64,000 bases of DNA, from the NCBI RefSeq assembly GCF_018687755.1, contig NZ_CP061305.1, positions 1,859,099 through 1,923,098 of the forward strand, written 5' to 3'. Positions 7,777 to 17,599 of the stretch are shown piece after piece. The stretch is from Polynucleobacter sp. JS-Mosq-20-D10 (GTDB lineage Bacteria; Pseudomonadota; Gammaproteobacteria; Burkholderiales; Burkholderiaceae). How positions within the stretch are numbered: position 1 is the first letter of the stretch; the number at the start of each line of letters is the position of its first letter. A program made the position numbers and the translations under genes. Under the pieces are notes generated by a model. That model had not been told where the DNA came from. It did not search any database and worked only from the letters and a program-made list of their open reading frames with translations.

Positions 7777-8083
7777 GCAGAGTCAATCGATAAGCCGGAT
7801 TCTGTCGCCCAGATTTGCATCTAGGGGCAATCATTCCTCTAGGCCGGCAGTTACCTGACGGCTCAAGCTCCCTACCCGCAGACTCAGCGGGACGCCTCAT
7901 CGCCTGCTTACTTGGGATTGCTCCAGGTGGAGGTTACCGCGTTTCACCGTAACCAAATACGCTCGTCTCTGTGGCCCTATTCCTCACGTCACCGTGGATG
8001 GCCGTTAGCCATCACCCTTCCCTATGGAGTCCGGACTTTCCTCCCCCTCAATAAAGAGGCGGCGATTGCCCAATTGACTCTGC
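7777..8083 (-). ncRNA. rnpB: RNase P RNA (class A)
   Basis: Minus strand, about 307 nt. The ends pair (AGAGTCAAT with ATTGACTCT, helix P1). The conserved core is plain: GAGGAAAGTCCGGACTCC near the 5' end, GGGTGATGGCTAACGGCCA, GGTGAAACGCGG, and near the 3' end GACAGAATCCGGCTTATCG. It is the catalytic subunit that cuts tRNA 5' leaders. It lies 64 bases downstream of pyrC on the same strand and converges with the OsmC gene. The exact ends are estimated from the P1 helix. An apparent reading frame on the other strand here is spurious. Confidence 0.97.
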
Positions 8084-8147
8084 GCCTGCAGTCTAACGCA
8101 GTCGCAGAAATTTAGCCTAAAAATGAATAGAGAAAGTCTTAACTGGC

Positions 8148-9206
8148 TTAAGCCAAGGTCCAAGCGATAGTTTCACCTGCACGAAGCGGCACAATCGTGT
8201 CATCACCCAAAGGAAGTTCTGCAGGAATATTTTGCGCCTGCTTCACCAAAGTTACTTTCTGAGTATTGCGTGGTAATAAATAAAAATCTGGGCCAAAGAA
8301 ACTAGCAAAGCCCTCAAGTTTATCCAACCTGCCAACACTCTCAAATGCCTCAGCATATAAACCTAGGGCATTGAAAGCACTATAACAACCAGCACAACCG
8401 CAAGCAGCTTCTTTAGCGCCCTTGGCGTGTGGCGCACTATCGGTGCCCAAGAAAAATCTGGGGCTGCCACTCGTTGCAGCCTCTAGTAACGCAACACGAT
8501 GCTCTTCACGCTTGAGTACTGGTAAGCAGTAGTTATGCGGACGGATACCACCAGAAAAAATCGCATTGCGATTCATTAATAAATGTTGCGGAGTAATGGT
8601 AGCAGCTATATTGTTTTTTCCAGCAGTTTGCGCATCACGAACATAGTGCGCAGCTTGTTTGGTAGTAATGTGTTCAAACACAATCTTGAGCTCAGGAAAG
8701 TCTTTACGTAAAGGTTCGAGCACTTGATCAATAAATACCGCCTCACGATCAAAGATATCAATATGAGTACTAGTCACTTCACCATGTACTAACAAGGGCA
8801 TACCGACGGTCTGCATTGCTTCAAGCACAGCATTACAACGCTTGATATCACTCACACCTGCATCACTGTTGGTTGTCGCTCCTGCAGGGTACAGCTTAAA
8901 TCCAGCAATGCCAGCGTCCTTTGCTTTACGCACTTCATCCGCAGCAGTGTTATCCGTGAGATACAAGGTCATTAAAGGTGTAAAACTAGTTACACCCAAA
9001 GATTGAAGGTTAGCTTCAATACGACCACGATACGCATTTGCCAAATCAACTGTAGTCACTGGAGGCTTCAAATTTGGCATGATGATGGCACGCGCAAATT
9101 GGCGCGCAGTATCCGCTAAGACATCTCGCATCACTTCACCATCACGAATATGCAAATGCCAGTCATCTGGCTGAATCAGTTGAATTTGTATTGGGCTATT
9201 CGACAT
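8148..9206 (-). CDS. pyrC: Dihydroorotase (class II, PyrC type)
   Basis: 352 residues, the length of homodimeric PyrC. The zinc-binding HLH is H17-H19, the lysine that is carbamylated to bridge both metals is K104 in GFKLYPAG, and the catalytic aspartate is in GTDSAPH. The RPHNYCLPVLK segment after the flexible part is also family-specific. It closes carbamoyl aspartate to dihydroorotate in pyrimidine synthesis. The glycerate kinase gene ends two bases upstream, so both are probably cotranscribed; rnpB lies downstream. Confidence 0.97.
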   Translation of the reverse strand: MSNSPIQIQLIQPDDWHLHIRDGEVMRDVLADTARQFARAIIMPNLKPPVTTVDLANAYRGRIEANLQSLGVTSFTPLMTLYLTDNTAADEVRKAKDAGIAGFKLYPAGATTNSDAGVSDIKRCNAVLEAMQTVGMPLLVHGEVTSTHIDIFDREAVFIDQVLEPLRKDFPELKIVFEHITTKQAAHYVRDAQTAGKNNIAATITPQHLLMNRNAIFSGGIRPHNYCLPVLKREEHRVALLEAATSGSPRFFLGTDSAPHAKGAKEAACGCAGCYSAFNALGLYAEAFESVGRLDKLEGFASFFGPDFYLLPRNTQKVTLVKQAQNIPAELPLGDDTIVPLRAGETIAWTLA

Positions 9207-9208
9207 AA

Positions 9209-10525
9209 TTATTGATCAAGCAAGATGATGCGGAAATCGTTCACGTTTGTCAGTGTGGGACCAGTTTCCACCAAAGCATCTAATTGCGCAAAAAAACCAT
9301 AGCAATCGTGCTGATCTAGGTACTGCAAAGGGATCAAGCCTTGCTTATTGGCAGCCTGGCGAATCTCAGAGGTAAACCATGCACCGGCATTCTTTTCACT
9401 ACCATCGATACCATCAGTATCTGCAGCCAAAGCGGAAACATGAGGAAGATCAGTTGTTGCTGTAAAGAATGAAAGCAGGTACTCACTGCAGCGACCACCA
9501 CGGCCTTTAATTCCATCGGGAATGGTTACCGTACACTCACCACCCGAGATGAGGGCGATTGACTTACCCATCTTCAAGTGCTGACGTGCTAGAGTGGCTT
9601 GTTCTATCCCTACAGCTTGGGCCTCACCCGTAATAGTGTCACCCAAAATTACTGGCTCATAACCTTGTGTGCGGACGTAGTCTGCCGCAGCCTCAAGACT
9701 CTTATAGGCAGTGGCAATCACATGATTACTTACTGAAGTGTTTTTCAGGTCAACCTCTTTTAATGTCTCCGGAACCTCGCCAGCAAGACCACGCTGCAAA
9801 TGGGATGAAACAGATTCTGGAATAGAGTTAGAACCTAAGTGATATTTAGCCAAAATATCCAGAGCATCCTGGTAGGTCGAATAATCTGGCGCGCAAGGTC
9901 CACTCGCAATATCTGCTGGCGCATCTCCAGTGACGTCCGAAATCAGCAAGGCTTCAACTCGAGCGCCACGTGCAATAGCCAGCCTTGCCAAATTGCCACC
10001 CTGAATCGCTGACAAATGTTTACGTACAACATTCATCTCTTCAATTGGTGCACCGGAGCGTAATAGCGCTTCGGTAGTCTTGCGCATATCTTCAATACTG
10101 ATGCCAGCTTGGGGCAAAGTGAGCAAACTTGAACCGCCGCCGGAAATTAAGGCAATCAAAATGTCACCAGCTTGTAATTCAGCAACCAAGCGATAGATTT
10201 CTTTAGCACCGTCCATACCCGCTTGATCTGGTACAGGATGACCTGCTTCAATAATTTGAATATGACTAGTAGGTGAGGCGTGCCCATAGCGGGTCAATAC
10301 CACTCCCTCGATAGTTGCATTAGGCCAACAACTCTTAGCATGCAACTCTAAGGCCGTTGCCATTGATGCACTGGCTTTGCCTGCACCCACCACCAAACAT
10401 CTTCCCTTCGGCTCCAAGCCTTGAGGAAAGATCTTACTGAGGTATTCAGGAACGATTTTTTTTGGGTCAGCAACCGCCAAAGCTGCGACAAAGGCATTTT
10501 TGAGAATAGTTTCTTGCTTGCTCAT
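9209..10525 (-). CDS. Glycerate 2-kinase (MOFRL family)
   Basis: 438 residues, matching the two-domain DUF4147-MOFRL family (GckA/TtuD), often annotated as hydroxypyruvate reductase. Visible motifs are the N-terminal nucleotide-binding VVGAGKASASMA, the GGGSSLL loop near 150, and the C-terminal MOFRL part with SGGECTVT and ALAADTDGIDGS. Characterised relatives phosphorylate glycerate to 2-phosphoglycerate, feeding glycolate, serine or tartrate carbon into glycolysis. It sits nine bases after the ABC exporter and two bases before pyrC in the minus-strand series. The kinase role is inferred from the family; a reductase label would be historical. Confidence 0.85.
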   Translation of the reverse strand: MSKQETILKNAFVAALAVADPKKIVPEYLSKIFPQGLEPKGRCLVVGAGKASASMATALELHAKSCWPNATIEGVVLTRYGHASPTSHIQIIEAGHPVPDQAGMDGAKEIYRLVAELQAGDILIALISGGGSSLLTLPQAGISIEDMRKTTEALLRSGAPIEEMNVVRKHLSAIQGGNLARLAIARGARVEALLISDVTGDAPADIASGPCAPDYSTYQDALDILAKYHLGSNSIPESVSSHLQRGLAGEVPETLKEVDLKNTSVSNHVIATAYKSLEAAADYVRTQGYEPVILGDTITGEAQAVGIEQATLARQHLKMGKSIALISGGECTVTIPDGIKGRGGRCSEYLLSFFTATTDLPHVSALAADTDGIDGSEKNAGAWFTSEIRQAANKQGLIPLQYLDQHDCYGFFAQLDALVETGPTLTNVNDFRIILLDQ

Positions 10526-10534
10526 GTAGATATT

Positions 10535-12358
10535 CTAATCAAGAACGATGCGCTCTTGCATTTGCCACATTTCAGCATATCGGCCACCAGCAGCCAATAG
10601 CTCTATATGCGTTCCACGCTCCACTATTTGGCCATGCTCCATTACCAAAATTTGATCGGCGTGAATAATAGTGGAAAGCCTATGGGCAATAATCAAAGTC
10701 GTACGGTTTTTAGCCAAGCCAAGTAGCTCTTCCTGAAACGCCCGCTCCGTTTTAGAGTCCAGCGCCGACGTTGCCTCATCAAAAATTAACATTGCTGGCT
10801 TTTTGAGTAGGGTGCGTGCAATCGCAACACGTTGCTTTTCGCCGCCAGATAATTTCAGTCCACGCTCACCTACTTGGGTATCGTAGCCATCTGGGAGATG
10901 CTTGATGAAACGATCGATCTGCGCCGCCCTAGCGGCCTCATGAACCTCTTCAATCGAAGCGCTGGGATTACCATAAGCAATGTTGTAGCCAATGGTGTCA
11001 TTAAACAAAACAGTGTCTTGAGGAACGATACCAATCGCTTTGCGTAAACTTGATTGAGTGACATTCACAATATTTTGATCATCGATTAGGATTTTGCCGG
11101 ACTGAACATCATAAAAACGAAATAGTAGGCGGGCTAAGGTACTCTTGCCAGCACCGCTTTGGCCTACGACTGCAGTAATGGTTCCCGCCGGAATATTAAA
11201 GTTAACATCCTTCAGAATCTCACGTTTAGCATCGTAATAAAAAGAGACATTCTCAAAACGAACATCCGGACCACGGCTTTGATTACTTACGTGCAAAGGC
11301 TGAGCATTGGGGGCATCCGCAATCTCCTTCTCTGTATTGAGAAGTGAAAACATACGATCCATGTCTGTCAGCGCCTGCTTAATCTCACGATAGATCACGC
11401 CTAAGAAATTCAGCGGGATATACAACTGAATCATCAAGGTGTTAACTAAGACCAAATCACCCAAAGTCATAGATCCATCAATCACACCCAATGTAGCGCG
11501 CCACAGAATCATGACTAGTCCGACAGCAATAATGGCCTGCTGACCAAAATTGAGAAGCGCTAAGGATTTTTGAGATTTCACGGCAGCAGCTTGATAGCGC
11601 ACCAAATTTTGATCGTAACGACTAGCCTCAAAGGCTTCATTACCAAAATACTTTACTGTCTCAAAATTTAAAAGCGAATCAATTGCTTTCTGATTAGCCT
11701 TGGAATCCATGTCATTCATGGTTCGGCGAAAGTGGGTGCGCCATTCAGTCACCACCACTGTGAAACTGATATAGAGCACCAAAGCTACCAGCGTAATGGC
11801 AGCAAACCAAATATCGTATGCATAAGCAAAATAACCGAGCACCAAACAAAACTCAATTAAAGTAGGCAGGATGCTGTAAAGCGAATATGAGATCAGTGAC
11901 TGAATGCCACGTGTACCACGCTCAATATCTCGACTAACTCCACCGGTCTGACGTGCTAAATGAAAGCTCAGTGCTAGGGAGTGCAGGTGCTCAAAAACTT
12001 GTAGCGCGACTTTACGAACGGCATTTTGAGTAACGCGTGCAAAAAGAGATTCACGTAACTCGGTAAATAAGGAGGCAGATATCCTTAATAGGCCATAGGC
12101 TAGTATCAATCCAGCCGGAACTACTAATAATGCCTGGGGCGAATGCGCCTTGATATTGAGAGCATCAATCAATTGCTTCATCAGAATTGGAATACCAAGG
12201 TTAGTAACCTTGGCAGCAACCAAGCATGTCAGGGCAATCGCAACCCTAAACTTGTATTCCAATAGATAGGGAAGTAGGTCACGAATAACCTTCCAGTCGC
12301 TACCCTGTGATGGCTTTGAATCGGCTACTGAATGATGATGCCCTGATGAATGTCTCAT
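10535..12358 (-). CDS. ABC exporter, ATM1/heavy-metal type, fused TM and ATPase
   Basis: 607 residues from the ATG at 12358 (a GTG one codon earlier is also possible). The first ~20 residues include a His-rich patch (SGHHHS). Six membrane segments span about 35-310. The ATPase follows: Walker A GQSGAGKST near 400, signature LSGGEKQRVAIAR near 505, and Walker B AMLIFDEATSALD. The sequence fits the Atm1/HMT1 branch, which exports glutathione-linked sulfur, iron-sulfur precursors or metal conjugates, rather than MsbA. It lies 9 bases downstream of nudB and 9 upstream of the glycerate kinase gene. The substrate is inferred only. Confidence 0.85.
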   Translation of the reverse strand: MRHSSGHHHSVADSKPSQGSDWKVIRDLLPYLLEYKFRVAIALTCLVAAKVTNLGIPILMKQLIDALNIKAHSPQALLVVPAGLILAYGLLRISASLFTELRESLFARVTQNAVRKVALQVFEHLHSLALSFHLARQTGGVSRDIERGTRGIQSLISYSLYSILPTLIEFCLVLGYFAYAYDIWFAAITLVALVLYISFTVVVTEWRTHFRRTMNDMDSKANQKAIDSLLNFETVKYFGNEAFEASRYDQNLVRYQAAAVKSQKSLALLNFGQQAIIAVGLVMILWRATLGVIDGSMTLGDLVLVNTLMIQLYIPLNFLGVIYREIKQALTDMDRMFSLLNTEKEIADAPNAQPLHVSNQSRGPDVRFENVSFYYDAKREILKDVNFNIPAGTITAVVGQSGAGKSTLARLLFRFYDVQSGKILIDDQNIVNVTQSSLRKAIGIVPQDTVLFNDTIGYNIAYGNPSASIEEVHEAARAAQIDRFIKHLPDGYDTQVGERGLKLSGGEKQRVAIARTLLKKPAMLIFDEATSALDSKTERAFQEELLGLAKNRTTLIIAHRLSTIIHADQILVMEHGQIVERGTHIELLAAGGRYAEMWQMQERIVLD

Positions 12359-12367
12359 CACTCTATC

Positions 12368-12826
12368 TTAGTCAGTTACGCTCTGACGTGCAGAAAATAA
12401 CTTGAGAATTGCTGCGCCATTGCTAGGAGAGAAACATTTATTCGCTGCTTCAGTGTGAGGCAGCCATTGATAGGCAACGTGCTCTCTTGGCGCCAATCTA
12501 ACTGAGACCTCATTTGGAACAAGCAAAGAGAACCAATGCTCGGTATTTCTGGTCACTCCAGGGGCGTAGCGGTGACGCCATTGTGGGTAAATCTCATACT
12601 CAATCTGATGATGCATATCCAGTAAGGAGCTCGCTGTAAGAGATTGAACATCAATTCCGGTCTCTTCAAGGACTTCGCGTGCGGCAGCAACACTAAGATC
12701 CTCGTCGAGGAAATCAATACTACCAGTAACAGATTGCCAAAAATTAGCTTTATCAGCCCGCTCAATTAGCAAGACCTCCCCATTCGATTTGTAAATAACA
12801 ACTAAAACCGAAATGGGGATTTTCAA
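12368..12826 (-). CDS. nudB: Dihydroneopterin triphosphate diphosphatase (Nudix)
   Basis: 152 residues. The Nudix box runs from G35 to about 58, ending REVLEETGI; the spacing from the first glycine to the glutamate (E42) is six residues rather than the canonical five. RHRYAPGVTRNTEHWF near 83-98 matches E. coli NudB almost exactly and separates it from other Nudix enzymes. NudB removes pyrophosphate from dihydroneopterin triphosphate in folate synthesis. It follows aspS after 22 bases, the same pairing as in E. coli and Burkholderia, and precedes the ABC exporter. Confidence 0.92.
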   Translation of the reverse strand: MKIPISVLVVIYKSNGEVLLIERADKANFWQSVTGSIDFLDEDLSVAAAREVLEETGIDVQSLTASSLLDMHHQIEYEIYPQWRHRYAPGVTRNTEHWFSLLVPNEVSVRLAPREHVAYQWLPHTEAANKCFSPSNGAAILKLFSARQSVTD

Positions 12827-12848
12827 AATGATCTAAAGACTGTCTTAC

Positions 12849-14648
12849 TTAAGCAGCGGGGGCAGCTTGGCGCAAACGAATATGCAACTCTTTTAACTGA
12901 CGCTCGTCTACTGGGCTAGGAGCCTGAGTAAGTAAGCACTGCGCACGCTGTGTTTTAGGGAAGGCGATTACATCACGGATAGATTCAGCACCGGTCATCA
13001 TCGTGACGATACGGTCCAAACCAAATGCAATACCACCATGTGGAGGTGCGCCGTACTGCAAAGCATCCAATAGGAATCCAAACTTCGCCTGAGCCTCTTC
13101 AGCACCAATCTTCAAAGCGCGGAATACCTGGCTTTGCACTGCTTCTTGATGAATGCGGACTGATCCACCACCAATCTCACTGCCGTTCAGAACCATGTCA
13201 TAAGCTTTAGCTAAACACTTTCCAGGGCTCAATTCGAGATACTGCATATGCTCATCTTTGGGACTAGTGAATGGATGGTGGCATGCAACCCAACGGGCAT
13301 TGTCTTCATCGTATTCAAACATTGGGAAATCAACTACCCACAATGGCTTCCAACCTTCGGTAGATAGACCATGCTCTTTACCCCAAGCAGAGTGACCAAT
13401 CTTGAGACGCAAACCGCCAATAGCATCATTCACTACTTTTTCTTTATCAGCACCGAAGAAAATAATATCGCCATCTTTAGCGCCAGTGCGTTTCAAGATG
13501 CCTTCGATAGCAGCATCATGCAAGTTCTTGACGATTGGTGATTGCAAGCCATTGCGGCCCTCTGCAACTGAGTTCACCTTGATCCATGCCAAACCTTTAG
13601 CGCCATAGATAGCTACAAATTGAGTGTAGTCATCAATTTCACTACGACTAATTTCAGCACCGCCAGATACGCACAAACCAACTACGCGTCCACCCTCTTG
13701 GTTTGCTGCACCAGAAAATACCTTGAAATCGACATCTTTCATTAAATCAGTCAATTCAGTAAATTCAAAATTCACACGCAGATCCGGCTTGTCTGAACCA
13801 AAGCGCGCCATACCCTCTGAATAAGGCATGGTTGGAAATGGATTAGGCAACTCCACATTCATCGTGGTTTTGAAAATATGACGAATCATGTTTTCAAATA
13901 AATCACGGATTTCTAGCTCATCCAAGAAAGCTGTTTCACAGTCAATCTGAGTAAATTCGGGCTGACGATCAGCACGCAAATCTTCGTCTCGGAAGCACTT
14001 GGTAATTTGATAGTAACGATCAAAACCGGCCACCATCAACAGCTGCTTAAATAGCTGGGGAGACTGTGGCAAAGCAAAGAACTGACCATCATGCACACGT
14101 GAAGGCACCAAGTAATCGCGAGCACCCTCAGGAGTGCTCTTCGTTAACATTGGTGTTTCGATATCAATAAAGCCTGCAGCATCCAAGTAACGACGGCATT
14201 CCATGGCTACGTTGTAACGCAAACGTAAATTCTTTTGCATTTGCGGACGACGCAAATCCAAAACACGGTGAGTTAAGCGAGTAGTCTCAGATAAGTTCTC
14301 ATCTTCCAATTGGAATGGAGGAGTAATAGACGCATTCAAAATTACTAGGCCCTGGCAAAGCACTTCAATTTTGCCGCTGACTAAATCATTATTCTCAGTA
14401 CCAGCAGGACGTGCGCGCACCAATCCTTTGATCTGAATACAAAATTCATTACGAACCTGCTCAGCCAATGCAAACATCTCAGGACGATCTGGATCGCAAA
14501 CAACTTGAACAAAACCTTGATGATCACGCAAGTCAATAAAGATCACGCCGCCATGGTCACGACGACGATTAACCCAACCAGAGAGGGTAATCTCTTGACC
14601 AATGAGTGATTCAGTTACCTGACCGCAGGTATGGCTTCGCATCGACAT
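12849..14648 (-). CDS. aspS: Aspartyl-tRNA synthetase
   Basis: 599 residues, the bacterial length that includes the GAD insertion domain (about 290-425). The N-terminal OB anticodon-binding domain has SGWVNRRRDHGGVIFIDLRD. The class II motif 2 is FRDEDLRADRQPEFTQID and motif 3 is HGGIAFGLDRI near the end. Whether it is discriminating or also charges tRNA-Asn cannot be told here without knowing if asnS or gatCAB is present. It lies between DUF502 and nudB on the same strand with 16 and 22 base gaps. Confidence 0.98.
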   Translation of the reverse strand: MSMRSHTCGQVTESLIGQEITLSGWVNRRRDHGGVIFIDLRDHQGFVQVVCDPDRPEMFALAEQVRNEFCIQIKGLVRARPAGTENNDLVSGKIEVLCQGLVILNASITPPFQLEDENLSETTRLTHRVLDLRRPQMQKNLRLRYNVAMECRRYLDAAGFIDIETPMLTKSTPEGARDYLVPSRVHDGQFFALPQSPQLFKQLLMVAGFDRYYQITKCFRDEDLRADRQPEFTQIDCETAFLDELEIRDLFENMIRHIFKTTMNVELPNPFPTMPYSEGMARFGSDKPDLRVNFEFTELTDLMKDVDFKVFSGAANQEGGRVVGLCVSGGAEISRSEIDDYTQFVAIYGAKGLAWIKVNSVAEGRNGLQSPIVKNLHDAAIEGILKRTGAKDGDIIFFGADKEKVVNDAIGGLRLKIGHSAWGKEHGLSTEGWKPLWVVDFPMFEYDEDNARWVACHHPFTSPKDEHMQYLELSPGKCLAKAYDMVLNGSEIGGGSVRIHQEAVQSQVFRALKIGAEEAQAKFGFLLDALQYGAPPHGGIAFGLDRIVTMMTGAESIRDVIAFPKTQRAQCLLTQAPSPVDERQLKELHIRLRQAAPAA

Positions 14649-14664
14649 AACAATTTCCTATAAA

Positions 14665-15318
14665 TCAAAGATGACGGTTTGACTGAGTAGCAGCCAAACC
14701 AGTTGGACTGGTGGGGGGAACTGATCCCATTGAAACAATATGTTTGAGCGCCTCTTCTACGCTCATCTCTAATTCAATGGTGTGCGCACGTGGGACTATC
14801 ATAAAAAATCCAGAGGTTGGATTTGGAGTGGTTGGTAGGAAAACATTCACGTAATCCTCACCCAACTTAGCAGCCACTTCCTTTGCTGGCATACCAGTCT
14901 GAAATGCAATCGCCCAAGAATCTGCATGGGGGTAGCGAATTAATAATGCCTTGCTAAACGCTTGGCCACTGCCAGAAAATAACGTGGAAGATACTTGCTG
15001 AACACTAGAGTAAATCGATCGCACAATCGGAATGCGATTCATCAAACGGTTCCATACCTTCATCCACCACTGCCCCGCAAAACTGATCGCAAGGAACCCA
15101 GTAATCACAATGACTGAAACAACAATCAGAATGCCCACACCTGGTAATTCACGGAAATGTTGTAAATCACCGGCAAACTGATTGGGGAATATAGCAATAA
15201 TGGCATGCATTACAGAACCAAAAACACCGTCGAGCAGGCCCAATCCCCCTGCAATCACCCAAATGGTGATTGACATCGGTGCCCACACCAGAATGCCTGC
15301 GATAAAGTATTTTTTCAT
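14665..15318 (-). CDS. DUF502 family membrane protein
   Basis: 217 residues. Two hydrophobic spans are clear, at about 1-30 (MKKYFIAGILVWAPMSITIWV) and 60-85 (GVGILIVVSVIVITGFLA), followed by a soluble part that includes YSSVQQVSSTLF and TPNPTSGFFMIVP, both characteristic of DUF502. The function is unknown. In Burkholderiales it is found next to aspS, as here (16 bases upstream). The fmdB-like gene that often accompanies it is not present in the 64-base gap to ubiB. A role at the inner membrane is all that can be inferred. Confidence 0.85.
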   Translation of the reverse strand: MKKYFIAGILVWAPMSITIWVIAGGLGLLDGVFGSVMHAIIAIFPNQFAGDLQHFRELPGVGILIVVSVIVITGFLAISFAGQWWMKVWNRLMNRIPIVRSIYSSVQQVSSTLFSGSGQAFSKALLIRYPHADSWAIAFQTGMPAKEVAAKLGEDYVNVFLPTTPNPTSGFFMIVPRAHTIELEMSVEEALKHIVSMGSVPPTSPTGLAATQSNRHL

Positions 15319-15382
15319 TTGCCCACGCTTACGCTTTGCCTAACCTAGCATTTTAGCGGTTTAAGCGCCAGCCGGCGACAGT

Positions 15383-16969
15383 CTAGTAAAGACCAAGGCC
15401 AATTATCAGAATTCCAGCCAAAAAGCCACCCGCAAACAGCAAGGCGCCCACCAAAAGGCGATGAGTCCGTCTTTCCTGCATTAAAAGGCCTTTTAAAACC
15501 TCTAATTCAGCATTTTGCTCTCTTTGCGGACCGCGCCCTTGCGCCAGACTCTCCGCAATCAGGCGGGGCAAGGTTGGCAGTATTTTTGCCCAAGAAGGCG
15601 CTTCACTTTTAAGCCCCTCAACCAATCCGCGCCAACCCAACTGCCTACTGATCCATTTTTCCAGAATCGGCTTTGCAGTCTGCCAAAGATCGAGATCGGG
15701 GTCTAATTCACGCGCTAAACCTTCCACATTTAGCAATGTCTTGGATAGCAGGGATAGTTGTGGCTGTACTTCGACCTTAAAACGACGAGATGTTTGGAAC
15801 AAGCGCACCAAGACAATGCCCAAAGAAATATCTTTTAGAGGTCGATCAAAGTAAGGTTCGCAAACGGAGCGTACCGCACCTTCCAATTCTTCCACACGGG
15901 TATCTGCAGGCACCCAACCAGATTCCACGTGCAATTCTGCAACACGCCGGTAGTCACGGTTAAAGAAGGCTAAAAAGTTGAGCGCCAAGTAGTTTTTATC
16001 AGTCTCACTTAATGCGCCAACAATTCCGAAATCCAGAGAAATAAATCGCCCAAAACTATCTGGCTCCAAGCTGATCATGATATTTCCAGGGTGCATATCT
16101 GCATGGAAAAAACCATGTTCGAATACTTGGGTAAAAAATATCTCCACACCCTCTGCCGCTAATTTTTTGAAATCTACTCCAGCAGCACGTAATTCATCAA
16201 AACGACCGATCGATATACCGTTCATTTTTTCCATGACAATCACATTGGTGTGACATAAATCCCAATACATTTCTGGAATCATGAGCTTGTCTGAATCAAC
16301 AAAATACCTTCTTAACTGACTGGCATTAGCAGCCTCACGCATGAGATCGAGCTCATCATGAAGGTGTCTATCAAACTCCGCAACGTTTTCAGTTGGCTTT
16401 AAACGACGACCATCAGAAGATAATTTTTCAATAATTTTTGCCAAGTCATACATTAAGGCAATATCGCTCTCAATCACCGGGAGGATGCCTGGACGTAAGA
16501 CCTTGATCGCAACTTTTCGCCCATTCCATTCTGGATGCCTCTCAGTGGCACGTAAAGTTCCAAAATGTACTTGAGCTACAGAAGCACTAGCTACCGGTGT
16601 TGCATCAAAACTAATAAATATTTCTTCAATCGGTAAACCAAGCGCCTTCTCAATTAAGAGTCGTGATTCTGCGTTGGAAAATGGTGGCACTTGATCCTGC
16701 AACTTTGCCAATTCATTGGCAATGTCTTCTGACAATAAATCACGTCGAGTAGAAAGCACTTGTCCAAATTTTACGAAAATCGGACCGAGCGCTTCTAAGG
16801 TCAAACGGATGCGCTCACCTCTAGGTAGAGATTGTCCTGGTGATATCCAGCAAAAAATAGTTAATAGGCCACGCGAAATACCAGGCCTTAGAATATCGCG
16901 CAGCAGTGGCAATAAGCCATAACGCCATGCGGTAAAGAAAATGAAATAGAGCCGGGCTAATCGACGCAC
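15383..16969 (-). CDS. ubiB: Ubiquinone biosynthesis protein UbiB (atypical kinase)
   Basis: 528 residues. The UbiB/ADCK signatures are present: the KxGQ-type FVKFGQVLSTRRDLL near 70, the Ala-rich loop VASASVAQVH near 125, lysine in VAIKVLRPG, and the catalytic HADMHPGNIM with the later LDFGIVG metal-binding motif. Two membrane helices occupy the last ~45 residues (LLVGALLFAGGFLAGILIIGLGLY region). It supports ubiquinone synthesis through ATPase activity at the membrane. It follows ubiJ after six bases, the ubiE-ubiJ-ubiB order known from E. coli. Confidence 0.96.
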   Translation of the reverse strand: MRRLARLYFIFFTAWRYGLLPLLRDILRPGISRGLLTIFCWISPGQSLPRGERIRLTLEALGPIFVKFGQVLSTRRDLLSEDIANELAKLQDQVPPFSNAESRLLIEKALGLPIEEIFISFDATPVASASVAQVHFGTLRATERHPEWNGRKVAIKVLRPGILPVIESDIALMYDLAKIIEKLSSDGRRLKPTENVAEFDRHLHDELDLMREAANASQLRRYFVDSDKLMIPEMYWDLCHTNVIVMEKMNGISIGRFDELRAAGVDFKKLAAEGVEIFFTQVFEHGFFHADMHPGNIMISLEPDSFGRFISLDFGIVGALSETDKNYLALNFLAFFNRDYRRVAELHVESGWVPADTRVEELEGAVRSVCEPYFDRPLKDISLGIVLVRLFQTSRRFKVEVQPQLSLLSKTLLNVEGLARELDPDLDLWQTAKPILEKWISRQLGWRGLVEGLKSEAPSWAKILPTLPRLIAESLAQGRGPQREQNAELEVLKGLLMQERRTHRLLVGALLFAGGFLAGILIIGLGLY

Positions 16970-16975
16970 AATGAA

Positions 16976-17593
16976 TTAACCTTTTCGCTCTAAAATTTGG
17001 ATGCGCTTTTCTAGACGATCAACTGCATCACGTAACACACTGAATTCATTCTTACGAATTAAAAAATCACGTTTATTCAAAAGAACTTTTCTTTCTTCAC
17101 TGACATACTCAATGACATTTTCTAATAGATCGGTCGCTGCAGCTTTCCCGGCAGAAATGAATTTCTTACCTTGGCGTACAGCAAAGTTTGCAGGTGCATC
17201 GCCAATGAAGCGCGCTAGGTCTTCCTCATACTCCCACCGAATTTGACCTGCTAAGCGGCCCAATAGCTGCGCCAAGTCAGCATCGCCAGTAATCTTCACC
17301 GACTTCATTGCTTGCTCCCGCAAGTTGGCAGGGCCACCACCTAAAGCGCTCAATGCTTCAGGGGAAACTTCCAGCTCTAATGACGGGGTATCCGCATGAG
17401 TCAAGGCAAGCAGGGAGCCCTCGGGTGCTATCTCAAAAAAGAGCTGCCCAATCGGCAAACTGAGCAAAATGACTTTACCAGCATGGCGTGACAACTCCGC
17501 CATAGCCCATGGCTCAGACTTGAGGACGTGATTTATGCCTCGGCAAGCGGCAGACGCTGCAATATGGTGGCTGGTGGGAGATACGGTGTTCAT
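16976..17593 (-). CDS. ubiJ: Ubiquinone biosynthesis accessory factor UbiJ (SCP2 domain)
   Basis: 205 residues from the ATG at 17593. An upstream frame to 17614 would start inside a terminator hairpin and is rejected. The N-terminal ~115 residues fit the SCP2 lipid-binding fold; the C-terminal end is a coiled coil (LRDAVDRLEKRIQILERKG), as in E. coli UbiJ. UbiJ gathers the Ubi enzymes and holds the quinone intermediate. Neighbours ubiB (6 bases downstream) and ubiE (two genes upstream) support the call. Odd point: the start codon lies six bases after the T-tract of an intrinsic terminator and has no Shine-Dalgarno sequence. Confidence 0.88.
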   Translation of the reverse strand: MNTVSPTSHHIAASAACRGINHVLKSEPWAMAELSRHAGKVILLSLPIGQLFFEIAPEGSLLALTHADTPSLELEVSPEALSALGGGPANLREQAMKSVKITGDADLAQLLGRLAGQIRWEYEEDLARFIGDAPANFAVRQGKKFISAGKAAATDLLENVIEYVSEERKVLLNKRDFLIRKNEFSVLRDAVDRLEKRIQILERKG

Positions 17594-17599
17594 CAGTGT

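Noticed and set aside
7912..8115. 67-residue plus-strand frame
   Set aside because: It is the complement of the RNase P RNA core, whose conserved elements are on the minus strand.
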